A stretch of 64,000 nucleotides of DNA, taken from contig CM049316.1 of NCBI GenBank assembly GCA_026874595.1, positions 58,105,676 through 58,169,675 on the forward strand. Direction: 5' to 3'. The notes under the pieces are model-generated. The model was not told the origin of the DNA. It worked only from the letters and a program-made list of their open reading frames with translations, and did no database searches. Positions 31,296 through 41,775 of this stretch are shown here, in pieces; the stretch's first letter is position 1, and each line of letters begins with the position of its first letter. Origin of the DNA: Sipunculus nudus. Lineage: Eukaryota; Annelida; Sipuncula; Golfingiida; Sipunculidae. The translations under genes were made by a program, and so were the position numbers.

Positions 31296-33512
31296 TTATT
31301 TGGATTTGATAGCCGCAGCAAGCCGTGACCAAAACAGAGGCAGTTGGCTTGTGAATTCATATCCTGGCCACTCGATGTAGGTTAGTTTTCGCAGAAGGGC
31401 CACCAGGGTGCGCGGCATGTCCTTTATTGGGACATCTTCCAACAGAACCAACACCACCTTATCGACTCCCCTGTTGACCGAATTGAGACGAGCCATGTGC
31501 AGTTCAAATTTACACCAACCACTGCGCATGAAACCTTTGGAAATTACAAGGACGGTTTTACGACTGTTATCAATGCTACGGAGAATGTTTTCTTCAATGG
31601 GCATACCGACCTTGAAATCTCTGTGGTGTAAGCATAAGCGCAGACGAGTTTCGCGGTCTCCGAGATTCTCGTCAATTTCGTGATCTTCTTCGTCTTCGAG
31701 ATTTGGAACGAGATGATCGTGTACCCACTCTGAGTCGTTTTCGCAATAGGCAATGAAAGCATCGAATTCAAAATCCTCTTCCTGTTCGAGAAATTCCTCA
31801 TAGAGCTCACGACGCATTCTGAGTTTGACACAGAAGTATTTTATGTCCCATCTGTGTCGATACGCAATCACAGAAATCGTCAGACAAACAAGTACTGTCA
31901 CAGTAAAACCCAAGACTACATACACCCATCTCAAACTGACACATTCCCTCTCAAGGCCAGCGAAAATATTTTCATGAATTTCGGAAAATGGCCTACTCCT
32001 GCCTGCGTGGAAGCAACTAGATCCGTTTAGGTTTTGGATGTTAACCTTGTTATCATAAACCCATTTAAGAAAATGTAAGGAATTGCAAGAACATTCAAAA
32101 GGATTTCCAGACAAGTCTATTTTCAGCAATCTTCCTTTCAATATCGCCACATCAAATGCCAATAAGATGTTGTCTTTTAAATAGGGTAATCTGTTGTTGG
32201 ATAGTTTCAAGGTAGTTAGGTTAGGTAAACCGGCAATACCTATAGGAAGGCCTAAAAGATAGTTATCCCTCAGTATCAAAACGTTTAGTTTTTCAAAGTC
32301 CCTTCTACTGAAAAGGGTTTCAGATATTTGGAATATTTCATTACCAGTCAGATCTAAGTATCGCATATTTGTTAGAAACCTTAGAGGCCCTCCCTTTTCT
32401 GATAGCATCTTTCCAAGTCGGTTATTTGATAAAATCAGTGTTTCAATCGCTGAAGAGAAATTTCTCCCGAAAGCATCTTGAGAAAGGTTGGTACAATAAT
32501 TGTTAGATAAATCAAGGGTCAATCCAGAACAATGTTGATTGAGCTCCGCTTTACCCATGAATTGTGTGAGTCTGTTTTCTGACAGGTCAATGTGTTTTGC
32601 TGGACACTCGGGCGACATTTGAACATTCACGTTTACATTTGAGGATAATCTGTGCATATTCCACATTTGACGTCCATAGAAATATTGCAAACGTTCAGGC
32701 CAATAAAATGCTTTATCTGCTGCCCTTTTCTTTGAGTCATGTGTGAGAAATACATTTGTTTGGTAGCTAATATTTAAAAATGTCAAATGATCCAACCCTT
32801 TTGTGACGATGAAAATACTTGCATCCAACTTATTTCCGCCCAGATGAAGTTTTTCTAAATTTGGCATGACGAGGCTGAAATTCGATGATATCACAGTTAT
32901 CTTATTCTCACTTAGATCGAGTTCTTTGAGCGACTTTGTACCGATGGACTTTAACAAATTGTCTTTGATACAGTTTTGCTCAGGTTTTTTTGTGATTTCG
33001 GTTAAAATTAAATGTTGCAGTTTTTCTTTCGGTAAGAACCCCATCAATGCAGAAAGTTTCGAATAATGATGATGTCCCAAGTCAATATTGTGGGATAAAT
33101 TAAGCACTTCCAGGTTTTGCAGGGGTTTCAGTACAGTTTGCGAAGTACTTTTTCTTCCTCCAATTCTGTTGTGTGAAAGATCCAAATAGCGTAGATGAGC
33201 AAGACCGTTAAAAGCCAACGAATCCAGACAACAGATTGAACAGCGGTCCAAACGTAAGATACCTAGGTAGTTATAGCTAGTAAACGTGTTGTTTCTTAAT
33301 TTTTCCAGTTTGTTTCCGGACAGAATAAATTCTGTGACTCGCTCTATATGAATGTCCGGAATTTTAGTCAGTCCTTTATACCCACAATCCACGGTGACGT
33401 CATGGCCAGTGCGTGAACACTTACACGGAGGACATGATACTAGGTCACAGGCGACATTCATGAAACAGCTGAACACTATTAAGGCAAACAACATTGAAAT
33501 GGTAAGATCCAT
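31296..33512 (-). CDS. Toll-like receptor, single-cysteine-cluster type, intronless
   Basis: 738 residues in one exon. Signal peptide 1-~21 (MLFALIVFSCF); LRRNT Cys 27, 30, 32, 43; leucine-rich repeats ~55-465 with typical LxxLxLSxNxL units; LRRCT Cys 474, 476, 500, 524; membrane span ~530-550; TIR domain ~581-732 with box 1 FDAFIAY (583-589), box 2 RDFKVG (631-636) and box 3 LFWSRL (726-731). Only one Cys cluster sits next to the membrane, the vertebrate-like (sccTLR) layout. Family role: surface or endosomal pattern recognition signalling through MyD88-type adaptors. Start chosen at the first ATG (A at -3, G at +4). The BB-loop proline is Val635. An acidic insert (NLEDEEDHEIDE) lies before box 2. 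At 738 residues it is short for the family, with fewer LRRs. Confidence 0.97.
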   Translation of the reverse strand: MDLTISMLFALIVFSCFMNVACDLVSCPPCKCSRTGHDVTVDCGYKGLTKIPDIHIERVTEFILSGNKLEKLRNNTFTSYNYLGILRLDRCSICCLDSLAFNGLAHLRYLDLSHNRIGGRKSTSQTVLKPLQNLEVLNLSHNIDLGHHHYSKLSALMGFLPKEKLQHLILTEITKKPEQNCIKDNLLKSIGTKSLKELDLSENKITVISSNFSLVMPNLEKLHLGGNKLDASIFIVTKGLDHLTFLNISYQTNVFLTHDSKKRAADKAFYWPERLQYFYGRQMWNMHRLSSNVNVNVQMSPECPAKHIDLSENRLTQFMGKAELNQHCSGLTLDLSNNYCTNLSQDAFGRNFSSAIETLILSNNRLGKMLSEKGGPLRFLTNMRYLDLTGNEIFQISETLFSRRDFEKLNVLILRDNYLLGLPIGIAGLPNLTTLKLSNNRLPYLKDNILLAFDVAILKGRLLKIDLSGNPFECSCNSLHFLKWVYDNKVNIQNLNGSSCFHAGRSRPFSEIHENIFAGLERECVSLRWVYVVLGFTVTVLVCLTISVIAYRHRWDIKYFCVKLRMRRELYEEFLEQEEDFEFDAFIAYCENDSEWVHDHLVPNLEDEEDHEIDENLGDRETRLRLCLHHRDFKVGMPIEENILRSIDNSRKTVLVISKGFMRSGWCKFELHMARLNSVNRGVDKVVLVLLEDVPIKDMPRTLVALLRKLTYIEWPGYEFTSQLPLFWSRLAAAIKSK

Positions 33513-34106
33513 ACTTTTCCAGACGAATTAAAAAATCCCGGGTCCAGAAATATTTTTTTTCTTGATTCCTATACAGTCCTTTGTTCCCGCTTTCCTGCAG
33601 ATTATTTAAAGATTTAACTCACAAAATCCATATGTCCAGTTTAAAAGTGCCCAGTCGTACTGGGAGACATAATTCCTGATTTTCATAGAAGTATTTTCGG
33701 TTTTGTGTCTCTATTACTCTATGTTGATAAAACCACTGTAGGGAATGGTTGAACTATAACCCAGGGAAATCTGATTGTTGAAACAGTAGAAACATACAAT
33801 GATTACTGGACCCATTAAACAAATGAGGATGCTTTTTACATTGCCATCTGTCAAACCAAATAATGTGGCTGGTTCAATTATATAAAAAAAGGTGAAAAAA
33901 ATGGGAACGTTAATTATGAAGGAGACTGTACGATGTGCTTATAACATTTGTAATTAGGGTTGGCACTTTATTTACGTTTTTTATCCATCGATGCAAGTGG
34001 ACAGATATGATGATTGCCGGATCAAGAATCGATGGGATTATCGAAGGGTCTGGCAAGAATCTAAACGACTCCCGATGTTTATGACAGAAATATATTAAAG
34101 TTAAAT
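33513..34106. other. Upstream region of TLR gene
   Basis: AT-rich 600 bp between the TLR start codon and a DNA transposon. No TATA box or first exon could be assigned with confidence. Confidence 0.4.
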
Positions 34107-34818
34107 ACAGTCGAACCTGTCTAATGCGACCACCCAAGGGACTGGGCAAAGTGGTCGTAATAGAAAGGTGGTCGTATTTGACAGGTTCTTAACATTTAGG
34201 AACTGCACAAATCTAGCTGACATGTATGACAGAAATATACATATTATACCACCTTTATAACTATAAATATAAATATATTCACAGAAGGGAAAAATCTTGG
34301 TGTTACATATATTTTGTAACTGCACACAAATGTACATGTACTTATCTGTATAATTTGATGTAATGCACTGAATAGATCAAAGACAGATCGCACAGGCACA
34401 GATCAAAGATTGACTTCGGGGTACCTCCATTTATGTGGATTAATAGGTCGTGTGAGCCAGTCACGGCTCCAGGCCCAGGGTCCCAATAATAACCAGTCTG
34501 TGCTCCGCACACACGCACACCAGTAAAACAAACGCACAGCGGTGCAAGTGACCGCAGCTTCCCGCATGGTCAATCACCCGACCGGTCAGCGCTGGTCAGT
34601 GAGAAGCACAAAGAGTGCCCGCATTAGGCAGGTCAATTAATTAGTAATATGTCACTTTGGTCAGGAAAACTGCCAGTAATCCGTAATAGCCAGGTGGTCG
34701 TATTTCACAGATTTATCTATAGATAATATAACGGAATTTCAACAGGGACTGAAATCTAGCGGTCGTAATAGCCAGGTGCCCGCATTTCATAAATGGTCGT
34801 TCAGACAGGTTAGACTGT
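34107..34818. mobile_element. 712-bp TA-flanked DNA element, pogo/Tigger-like ends
   Basis: Left TA|CAGTCGAACCTGTCTAATGCG and right complement TA|CAGTCTAACCTGTCTGAACG. Internal GTGGTCGTAATAG and GCCAGGTGGTCGTATTT repeats near both ends. The GC-richer middle (34430-34620) has no coding frame. It is related in style to the CAGTGGAACC MITEs but is longer. It lies about 600 bp upstream of the TLR start. Confidence 0.8.
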
Positions 34819-37800
34819 ATATGTAAGTGTGTTGTTAAGGAACCTAAAAACAACAGATCACGTAGTCGTGACGAGCAAAAATTTTATTATGGAGATAAAA
34901 TAAAAAAAATCAGATTCGGTAACACTAGGCAGCGTGAATTGTCTAGGGGAATGAATAAAGAAGTCAGTGGTTTTTTGTTAACAAATAATTATAATTTATT
35001 CTTAAAACAACCCTAACTTTACAATACACTAAATCAATACAGTAACACAGTATAACAACAGTATAACAGTAAATCAATACAATTTCACAGTATAATAAAT
35101 AAAGTGTATAATTTCACAGTATAATAAATAAAGTGTACTGTTCCAGATCGAGTGTCCGGATCCTAGGCTTTTCTCGAAACAACCACTGTCACAGCTCAAT
35201 AAGTCCTTTAAAACTAATAATCCAGGTTAACAGTTCAAACAGTCCAAAGTAAAGCTCTTGTAATTATCCCGCCGGGGGGGGGGGGGCATGGTCCGATATT
35301 ATCGGTAATGGATGATAGCAGTTCGTTCGATAACTTTCTATTGATGATGGGCCTTAATCCCTGACTTATCACCGTTCCAGTCCTGAGAAAGGGGAAGAAG
35401 ATACATTGAAAGCAAACAAAATATACCATTAAAAGGGCAGAGTATTGTCAGCTGTGATGACACCATCTCTCTGGCAATGAAATGAGAACTTCTTACCTAC
35501 TCACAATTCCGATACTTTTATAACCCCCGGGAGTAAGTATTATGTTTATTCTTATGTTGGTTGGTAACTTGGGTTGAATGCTTGTCTTTAGCTTCATATC
35601 TAAGATATAGTAACGGATTTGATGAATTTTGCGGAGGTTTGGAGTAACACCCAAAGAACTAACCATTAAATTTTGTAGTTTACCTTGATCTATGTAAAAT
35701 GTTTTGTTTAAAGGATTCTATAGCATTGTGAAATAGAATAATTTATTTATCCTGATCGAGGGGCAGAGTCCTTCACTGGTGTTAGGGGTCGCCTTCGGTC
35801 TGGCAGGCAGAGTTGACATATGACGCAACCATCGTGTTGCTTTACCGTGACAATTTGCAGAATAGAAATTATTATTTTTCTCTTAAGCACATTTATAATG
35901 ATTTGCCATGGCTCTCCTCCTACTATCAAAGCAAAACTCCCCCCCCCCCCCACCCTTTTTTTCCCCTCCTCCAGAATCCGCCATTCTGTTAGTTTCATTC
36001 ATGTTGTGAATAGTTTGAAACAACTCAGTATCAACAATGGCTAATGACTGTCTCCGTTTAAATATTTATAATGATAAGATCTGTGTAAGTTAAAAAAGGA
36101 ACATTATACCTTATCATGCGTTAAAAAACACCAGCCTAATTTCTCAACAAACACCAGTCATTTTAAAATTTAATGTTTGTTTATATATAACCATGCCCTT
36201 GTGTGACCTTGATTTGGTCTTTTTGCTGGTTGTAAATGAAATCACATTAAACATAATTTCAATATTATATAACCAGCCAATGTAAATTATTGTCGACCAC
36301 ACAATTACGTGACCTTGTGTTTTTTATCAACCCAATTTGATCATATCTTTAGGAAATAAAGTTTCCAAATAAAGTATGAATAGTTGATAAACATAATTTA
36401 GTGCGCTAACTGTTACACCTTCACACAAAATGATGCAAACATATTACTCTAATAACAATTCACACTTATCATAAAGGTTTACAGTCAAGCATTTTGGTGT
36501 CTTGGTTACATTTATATATGAAAAAGGATGAAATGGTGCACCTTTCCATATAGCAAGGTTTTTCATATTGGATGACGATGTCAGTTAATGTTTATGATAG
36601 TGTTGGTGAGGCCCTAAAGGTGGATAACTTTTGGAACATATTTGTTGCATTCTTAAAATATACCATGACTCAATATCAATATTAAACCAGTAAAGTAACA
36701 GAAAAGCCCTACTGTGGAATATTTGTGGTATCATTTGCGAATATTTTTTCCGGAGAATATTTGATCTTACTTATCTATAAATTAAGGAAACTTTGGCTTG
36801 CAATCATTTAATTTTTTACAAGATTTCCACAACATTCAGCACATGAGGTGGTTTATTTGACTATGAAAAATGCGAGTCATGGGTTATTTCACATATACAG
36901 AATGCCTAAATTTAAAGATAAAATTGGGTGTTACAGGTATAGACAGACTACATATTATGAGATGAATTGATTGAATGTTTCTGTTAAAATAAACTCATGA
37001 AACTGTAATACAGAGTTACTCCATTTATTTAGCCTTTGTTATAAAATTATAAAATACTTCAGCCAGGCTATTTGTTTCATTTCACTGAATTCTGCAGCAA
37101 AAACTAAATTGTGGACACCAAACAACAAAAGGAACTTGCCCCAAATATTAATAGGATTGAAAGCAATTTAAAAGTGTAATTTGGTTCCCTAACAGACAGG
37201 AGGGAGCATTGGAAGGGTTTAAAGTGTGTTTGGGTAGGTGTACCATTATACCTTAACAGTTAGGACAGGAAGGACTGCTTAAATATTATCACACGATATG
37301 ACACTAAAGCTGATAAGGGACTTAAGGCCTACCTTGAGGTGTTAAACTTCATAACAAAAACAACATTTACATTTAACAAACTTTTTGATTCTTCTGAAAC
37401 TTGTTGCCAATTGTTTTGGCGTCTGTCATTGGTTGGCAGCCTCACTTTGATTTTTAAGTTTTTCGGGGGATATTTATGACACTAAACAACCAATCAAGAG
37501 CTTGAAAGTGTAGTTGCTTAGCATGTGACCAGTGCCCTTGACCGTCAAAAACAGGGTTGATATGCTGTAAAAATAGACTGTTTACTCAGATATTAATTTT
37601 ATTGCATCAAGTTAAACATTTTGCAAGATATGCTTTCAATTTCATTACAGGTAATAAATATATGCCCCATTCCTTCATTGCAGCATACTATTTGGAATTA
37701 ATCTGTCAGTTTAGGTAAATATTGACAAATTTCAATGGGCACCCCCATCATGGAACAGACTATCGGAAGATTGTAGTATAGTCCTACAAATATACCTCCG

Positions 37801-38930
37801 CCAAAATCCTGATTAAACTTTGCTATGTGCTACACAGAAAAATATGTGTCACGGGTAACCAGTTTAAAAGTTGGATCGTTAGTGAGCTCTAAAACTATGG
37901 CACCCACTGATACCAGTGAATGGCTCTTGCCCTGGGCCGGGATTAAGAAATAGCTCTACCTTCTAGTGATATAGAATCCTTTAAGTTTAAACATAATATG
38001 ATGAAAATTACTTTTAAAAATGTAACGGTCTGTCCTAACCCTAAACGAAATTTCATTTATATCCGTTCATGACCTTTCTAATAAAGTTCCCGACAGACAT
38101 AGCAAATAATCCGGATAATAACTTAATAACTTCCAAACAAGAGGAGGTAATAAATTAACATAAATATTTATCAGATTTAATATATGATTGACCTGGCTTC
38201 TTAAGTATTCTCGTCCACCCTAGTTTTACTCTCGCTCAAAAGATGGCGCAAATGTATGATGAAAATTCTCCGAAATTCGTGCAATGTTGGTTTGCCCTTT
38301 AGTTAATATGATTCGATTCTAGGTGCAGTTGAAACTCTAAAACAGACAGAGGTAAAGCATGCAGCCTTGTGGTTTAGATGTCTGATTTACTTATATGCTA
38401 TTAACAGCCTTCGGGCAGGCCTTGGACCGATACGGCTACATGAAGGCCAACATGTAGGCACAATGAAAATGGTTCATAATATCATTTAATTTGCGACTAC
38501 ACAGGTTATCAGCCATATACAGTCACTATATTTTTGCCATGGCATTTAACTGTACATTGTGTTGTATTATATTGAAGGTGTATATACAATATGACTCATG
38601 ACGTCTCCTGGTAACGAGATCAGTATGCGCTCAATTTCATCAAAGGGCTGGGCGCTTTTCACTCCAGCGGGCTGATACAGACGTGTTTGAAAGATGTTAC
38701 CCATATCAACCGGGCCGTGATATGAAATATGAACCTACCTTCGCCTCACGTGACCGTAACTATCTGTATTATGGGGTAACATGCGTTTTGAGGTAATAAA
38801 AGATTTACATAACACTGTTTAATTCAAACGTGTAAGAGGTCTTATATTTCTCACAGGTTATCTCCTGTTTTCTCCCTTCTAGCCATTGGAGTCGTTAGTC
38901 TCGGGCTGTGGGGGCTTATTATATATCCGC
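34819..38930. other. Intergenic, AT-rich
   Basis: Contains a small tandem duplication near 35035-35135 (TTTCACAGTATAATAAATAA twice), a G13 run at 35274 and a C12 run at 35939. I see no gene, RNA or mobile element in the rest. Confidence 0.5.
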
Positions 38931-38934
38931 TGAC

Positions 38935-39170
38935 CCAAGCCTGGATAGCTGAGTGGTAGAACGCTTGGCTTTCTCCGCTGGCGACCCGGGTTCGATCCCC
39001 GGCGTAGCTATGAGGGTGGGTTGTAGTTGCCCGTCCAAGGCCGGTGGTTTTCTCCGGGTACTCCGGTTTCCTCCTTCCCTGCAGACTACCGAACGCCATC
39101 ACCGGAGCCATGGAAAGTGCCGCGATTAGTTATGATAACTTTTTGTACAATCCATGTAAAATAAATAAGT
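38935..39170 (+). mobile_element. tRNA-derived SINE
   Basis: tRNA-like head with A box (TAGCTGAGTGGTAGAACG) and exact B box (GGGTTCGATCCCC). The body contains GGTGGTTTTCTCCGGGTAC and TCCGGTTTCCTCC, a block widespread in SINEs of marine invertebrates. The A/T-rich tail ends near AAATAAATAAG. The head does not fold as a clean cloverleaf, so it is not a tRNA gene. Confidence 0.85.
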
Positions 39171-40121
39171 TTATATTCTATGCGTGTTCAGGCTTATCTT
39201 GTGTCTATCTGTTCCTTCTCACTCGTGCTTACATCTGCTTTCAGGCATTGGTACTACTAGGAATATATCACATAATCAACTAAGACCTCAACACATGCAT
39301 TTTGGAGTCGATCTAAACGTTTACATGAATACTCTTACATAAATAATTCTGTCAGTCTTGGCGGAGGAACGCGTTCTCTGAATGCATTCTTATTTAATTT
39401 GTCAGTCTTCATTACCTGGCCAGCGAGAACCATTGTCCAACAATACTTGTTAGAGAGTTCAGGAAAACTTTGCATATCAGTTTGATCTTTATAGTAACAG
39501 ATAATGATCAGACTGTGGCTCTTTACAATCTGACAGGCTAACTGCAACGACCAATCAAAAAGACGCAGACGACAGTGTTCTCCCGTGGATTATTAGCGCA
39601 TTCACACCATTCGGGCATTTGGGAGATATTTAATGGACCAAGGTTTCAGTGGATTGAAAAAGTTAGTAAACGGTGGAAATTATTCAAAAATCTATGTTTT
39701 GGTAGGAAATATGTTTAAATAAAGATCCTGAGCATTAATTCAAACAAGGACGCTGGTGGGTAACGGAGATTGTATCTAGATCTGTTTAAACGACTGATGC
39801 TTGCTTTACGATGATGTATGACTTTATAATTCCGGTTTTCATTAAACCCCGCGCCAGGTGCCATTTTGTTACGAGATTTGAGTATTGACGACGGATCCCC
39901 GCAGGACACCCGACAAAAGCTGATACATAATGGATAATGATTAATGGCAGTGCTAAGACCAACACATGGCTAGCGAGAAATTCATGTGAATGTTGGCTTA
40001 TTGAGGGGATTCTTTCTTGCGAGAACCTAAGCAGCAGCAATCCACAGTGGTATTCGGGAAATATGCTTGACGTAAATCCATTTAATGCTTTATCTATTTC
40101 ATATATCATATATATGTATAT
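39171..40121. other. Intergenic, no feature seen
   Basis: No recognisable coding or repeat content on either strand. Confidence 0.5.
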
Positions 40122-40296
40122 ACAGTGGAACCCCGCCTTACGACCACCCCGCAATTGCTACCACCCCCTCAAGTACAACAACCTTTCTTGGTCCCAAATA
40201 TACGATCCATGTAATTTAGAGTTTCCCAATTACGACCACCCCTAAATTACGACCACTTTGGTCAGTCCCCAAGGTGGTCGTAATTGTGGGGTTCCA

Positions 40297-40301
<5 letters not shown>
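40122..40301. mobile_element. Palindromic TA-flanked MITE, copy D (best preserved)
   Basis: TA|CAGTGGAACCCCGCCTTACG at the left and GTGGGGTTCCACTG|TA at the right, with CGACCACC repeats inside. It is flanked on the right by a 45-bp TA microsatellite, as in copy B. Confidence 0.9.

Positions 40302-40345
<44 letters not shown>
40301..40345. repeat. (TA)n microsatellite abutting MITE copy D
   Basis: TA units begin at the target-site dinucleotide of the MITE. Confidence 0.95.
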
Positions 40346-40348
<3 letters not shown>

Positions 40349-40719
40349 TCTGGACGTCTTATTAATTTTTAAAAACAATATGTAATGAGTGTAATATCGA
40401 ACCAAATAATTGCCAAATTTGGCTCTTTTTCTTACCTGGTTCCCTCGAGATCTATCACAAGTTAATATTTTACATGAATTGATATAAACTGGTTTATGCA
40501 AATTTCTGAAGTAAAACAGTTCATGCTTATACAGGGCATAGTAAATTTACAGGTGACGGATAAGGAAATATTAAAAATTTTCTACAGTACAGGCGCAATA
40601 TAAAAGACCACCGCCTGTACATATGGTTGGGATTACCATTTAGACCTGTTGTCGTTGTATAGAAATAATTAAATCATTGGTTTGTTGACTAGATTCTGGT
40701 TATCTACCCTTTCGCTTAT

Positions 40720-41130
40720 GTTAAACGTTATGATTTAGGTTTCTCACTTGAAACCCTCGTTAATTCGAGTAAGCTAAATTACGTGTGTTACACGTTATGA
40801 TGCAGGTTTCTATCCTGTAATCCTCGGTAATTAAACATACCTGTTTACTGCTTCTGTAAAGTATGTTAAACGTTATGATACAAGTTTCTAATTTGTTACC
40901 CTCGTTATTCGACATTCCTGTTTACAGCTTCTGTAAAGTGAGTAAAACGTTATGATGCAGGTCTTTATCCTGTTACCCCCGTTAATTCGACGTACTTTAT
41001 TACAGCTTCTGTAAAGTATGTTAAACCTTATGATGCAGGTTTCTATCCTGTTGCCCTCGTTTACAGCTTCTGTAAAGTATATAACCTGTAACCTTCCTTA
41101 GTCCGACATACCTGCTTACAGCTTCTGGAA
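40720..41130. repeat. ~77-bp minisatellite
   Basis: Five to six diverged units, each with GTTAAACGTTATGATGCAGG, TATCCTGTTACCCTCG, and TTACAGCTTCTGTAAAGTAT. The fifth unit is internally deleted and the last is partial. Confidence 0.9.
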
Positions 41131-41696
41131 AATGGGAATTTAAAACTTGTATGGTAATATCGGCTTATTTGGATAAAACTTTACCGTTTTAAGGCTTTCG
41201 TAGTTAACTAGACTTCTGAGTTTCTATTTCTTCATGTGAAGCCACAATTTCCAAGTGTCAACGGCACAAGTATTCAAAACGTCTTCACAATAGTTTCGCT
41301 TTTCGCTTTACTTCCTCTTTTCCACCGTCGTGGACCAAAGCAGCCTCACACTAACTTCGTAGATAGATCCTCGCCTGGACGTTGTCCTCGGAGAACTTTT
41401 ATGTCGCATTCCTGCGTGCTTAAAGAACCCTGACAGGTTTTGTTTTTTTGCGTACACACTAAAACCCAGATGTCGCAGGTCGCATGTCGAAATTATACCG
41501 CTATTGTTTGTTATCTGTAAATCTACCAGAGCGCTTACACGAGTCCCTGGCATTTATGGGAAACTTAATTTGATCAGTTAAGCTCTACGGCTGGGTATAA
41601 TGTTTGACTCTCCTACATATATGGGTCCATGTTAATAAACAGTATTCCTAAATATGTTTATTATAACCTTTTGTAGGATTTATTTTATATGATACA

Positions 41697-41775
41697 GTAG
41701 AGCGCCGTTTTTCCGAAAGCGTTGGGGGACAAATTTTATTTCGGAAATTTTTTTTTTCTTCGGAAAATTGGTCAG
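41697..41775. mobile_element. pogo-like element end, solitary
   Basis: TACAGTAGAGCGCCGTTTTTC then TTCGGAAA repeats resemble the left inverted repeat of pogo-type elements. No matching right end was found nearby. Confidence 0.35.

Noticed and set aside
38941-39010. tRNA gene
   Set aside because: A and B boxes are present, but the stems do not pair as a full cloverleaf, and a SINE body follows directly.
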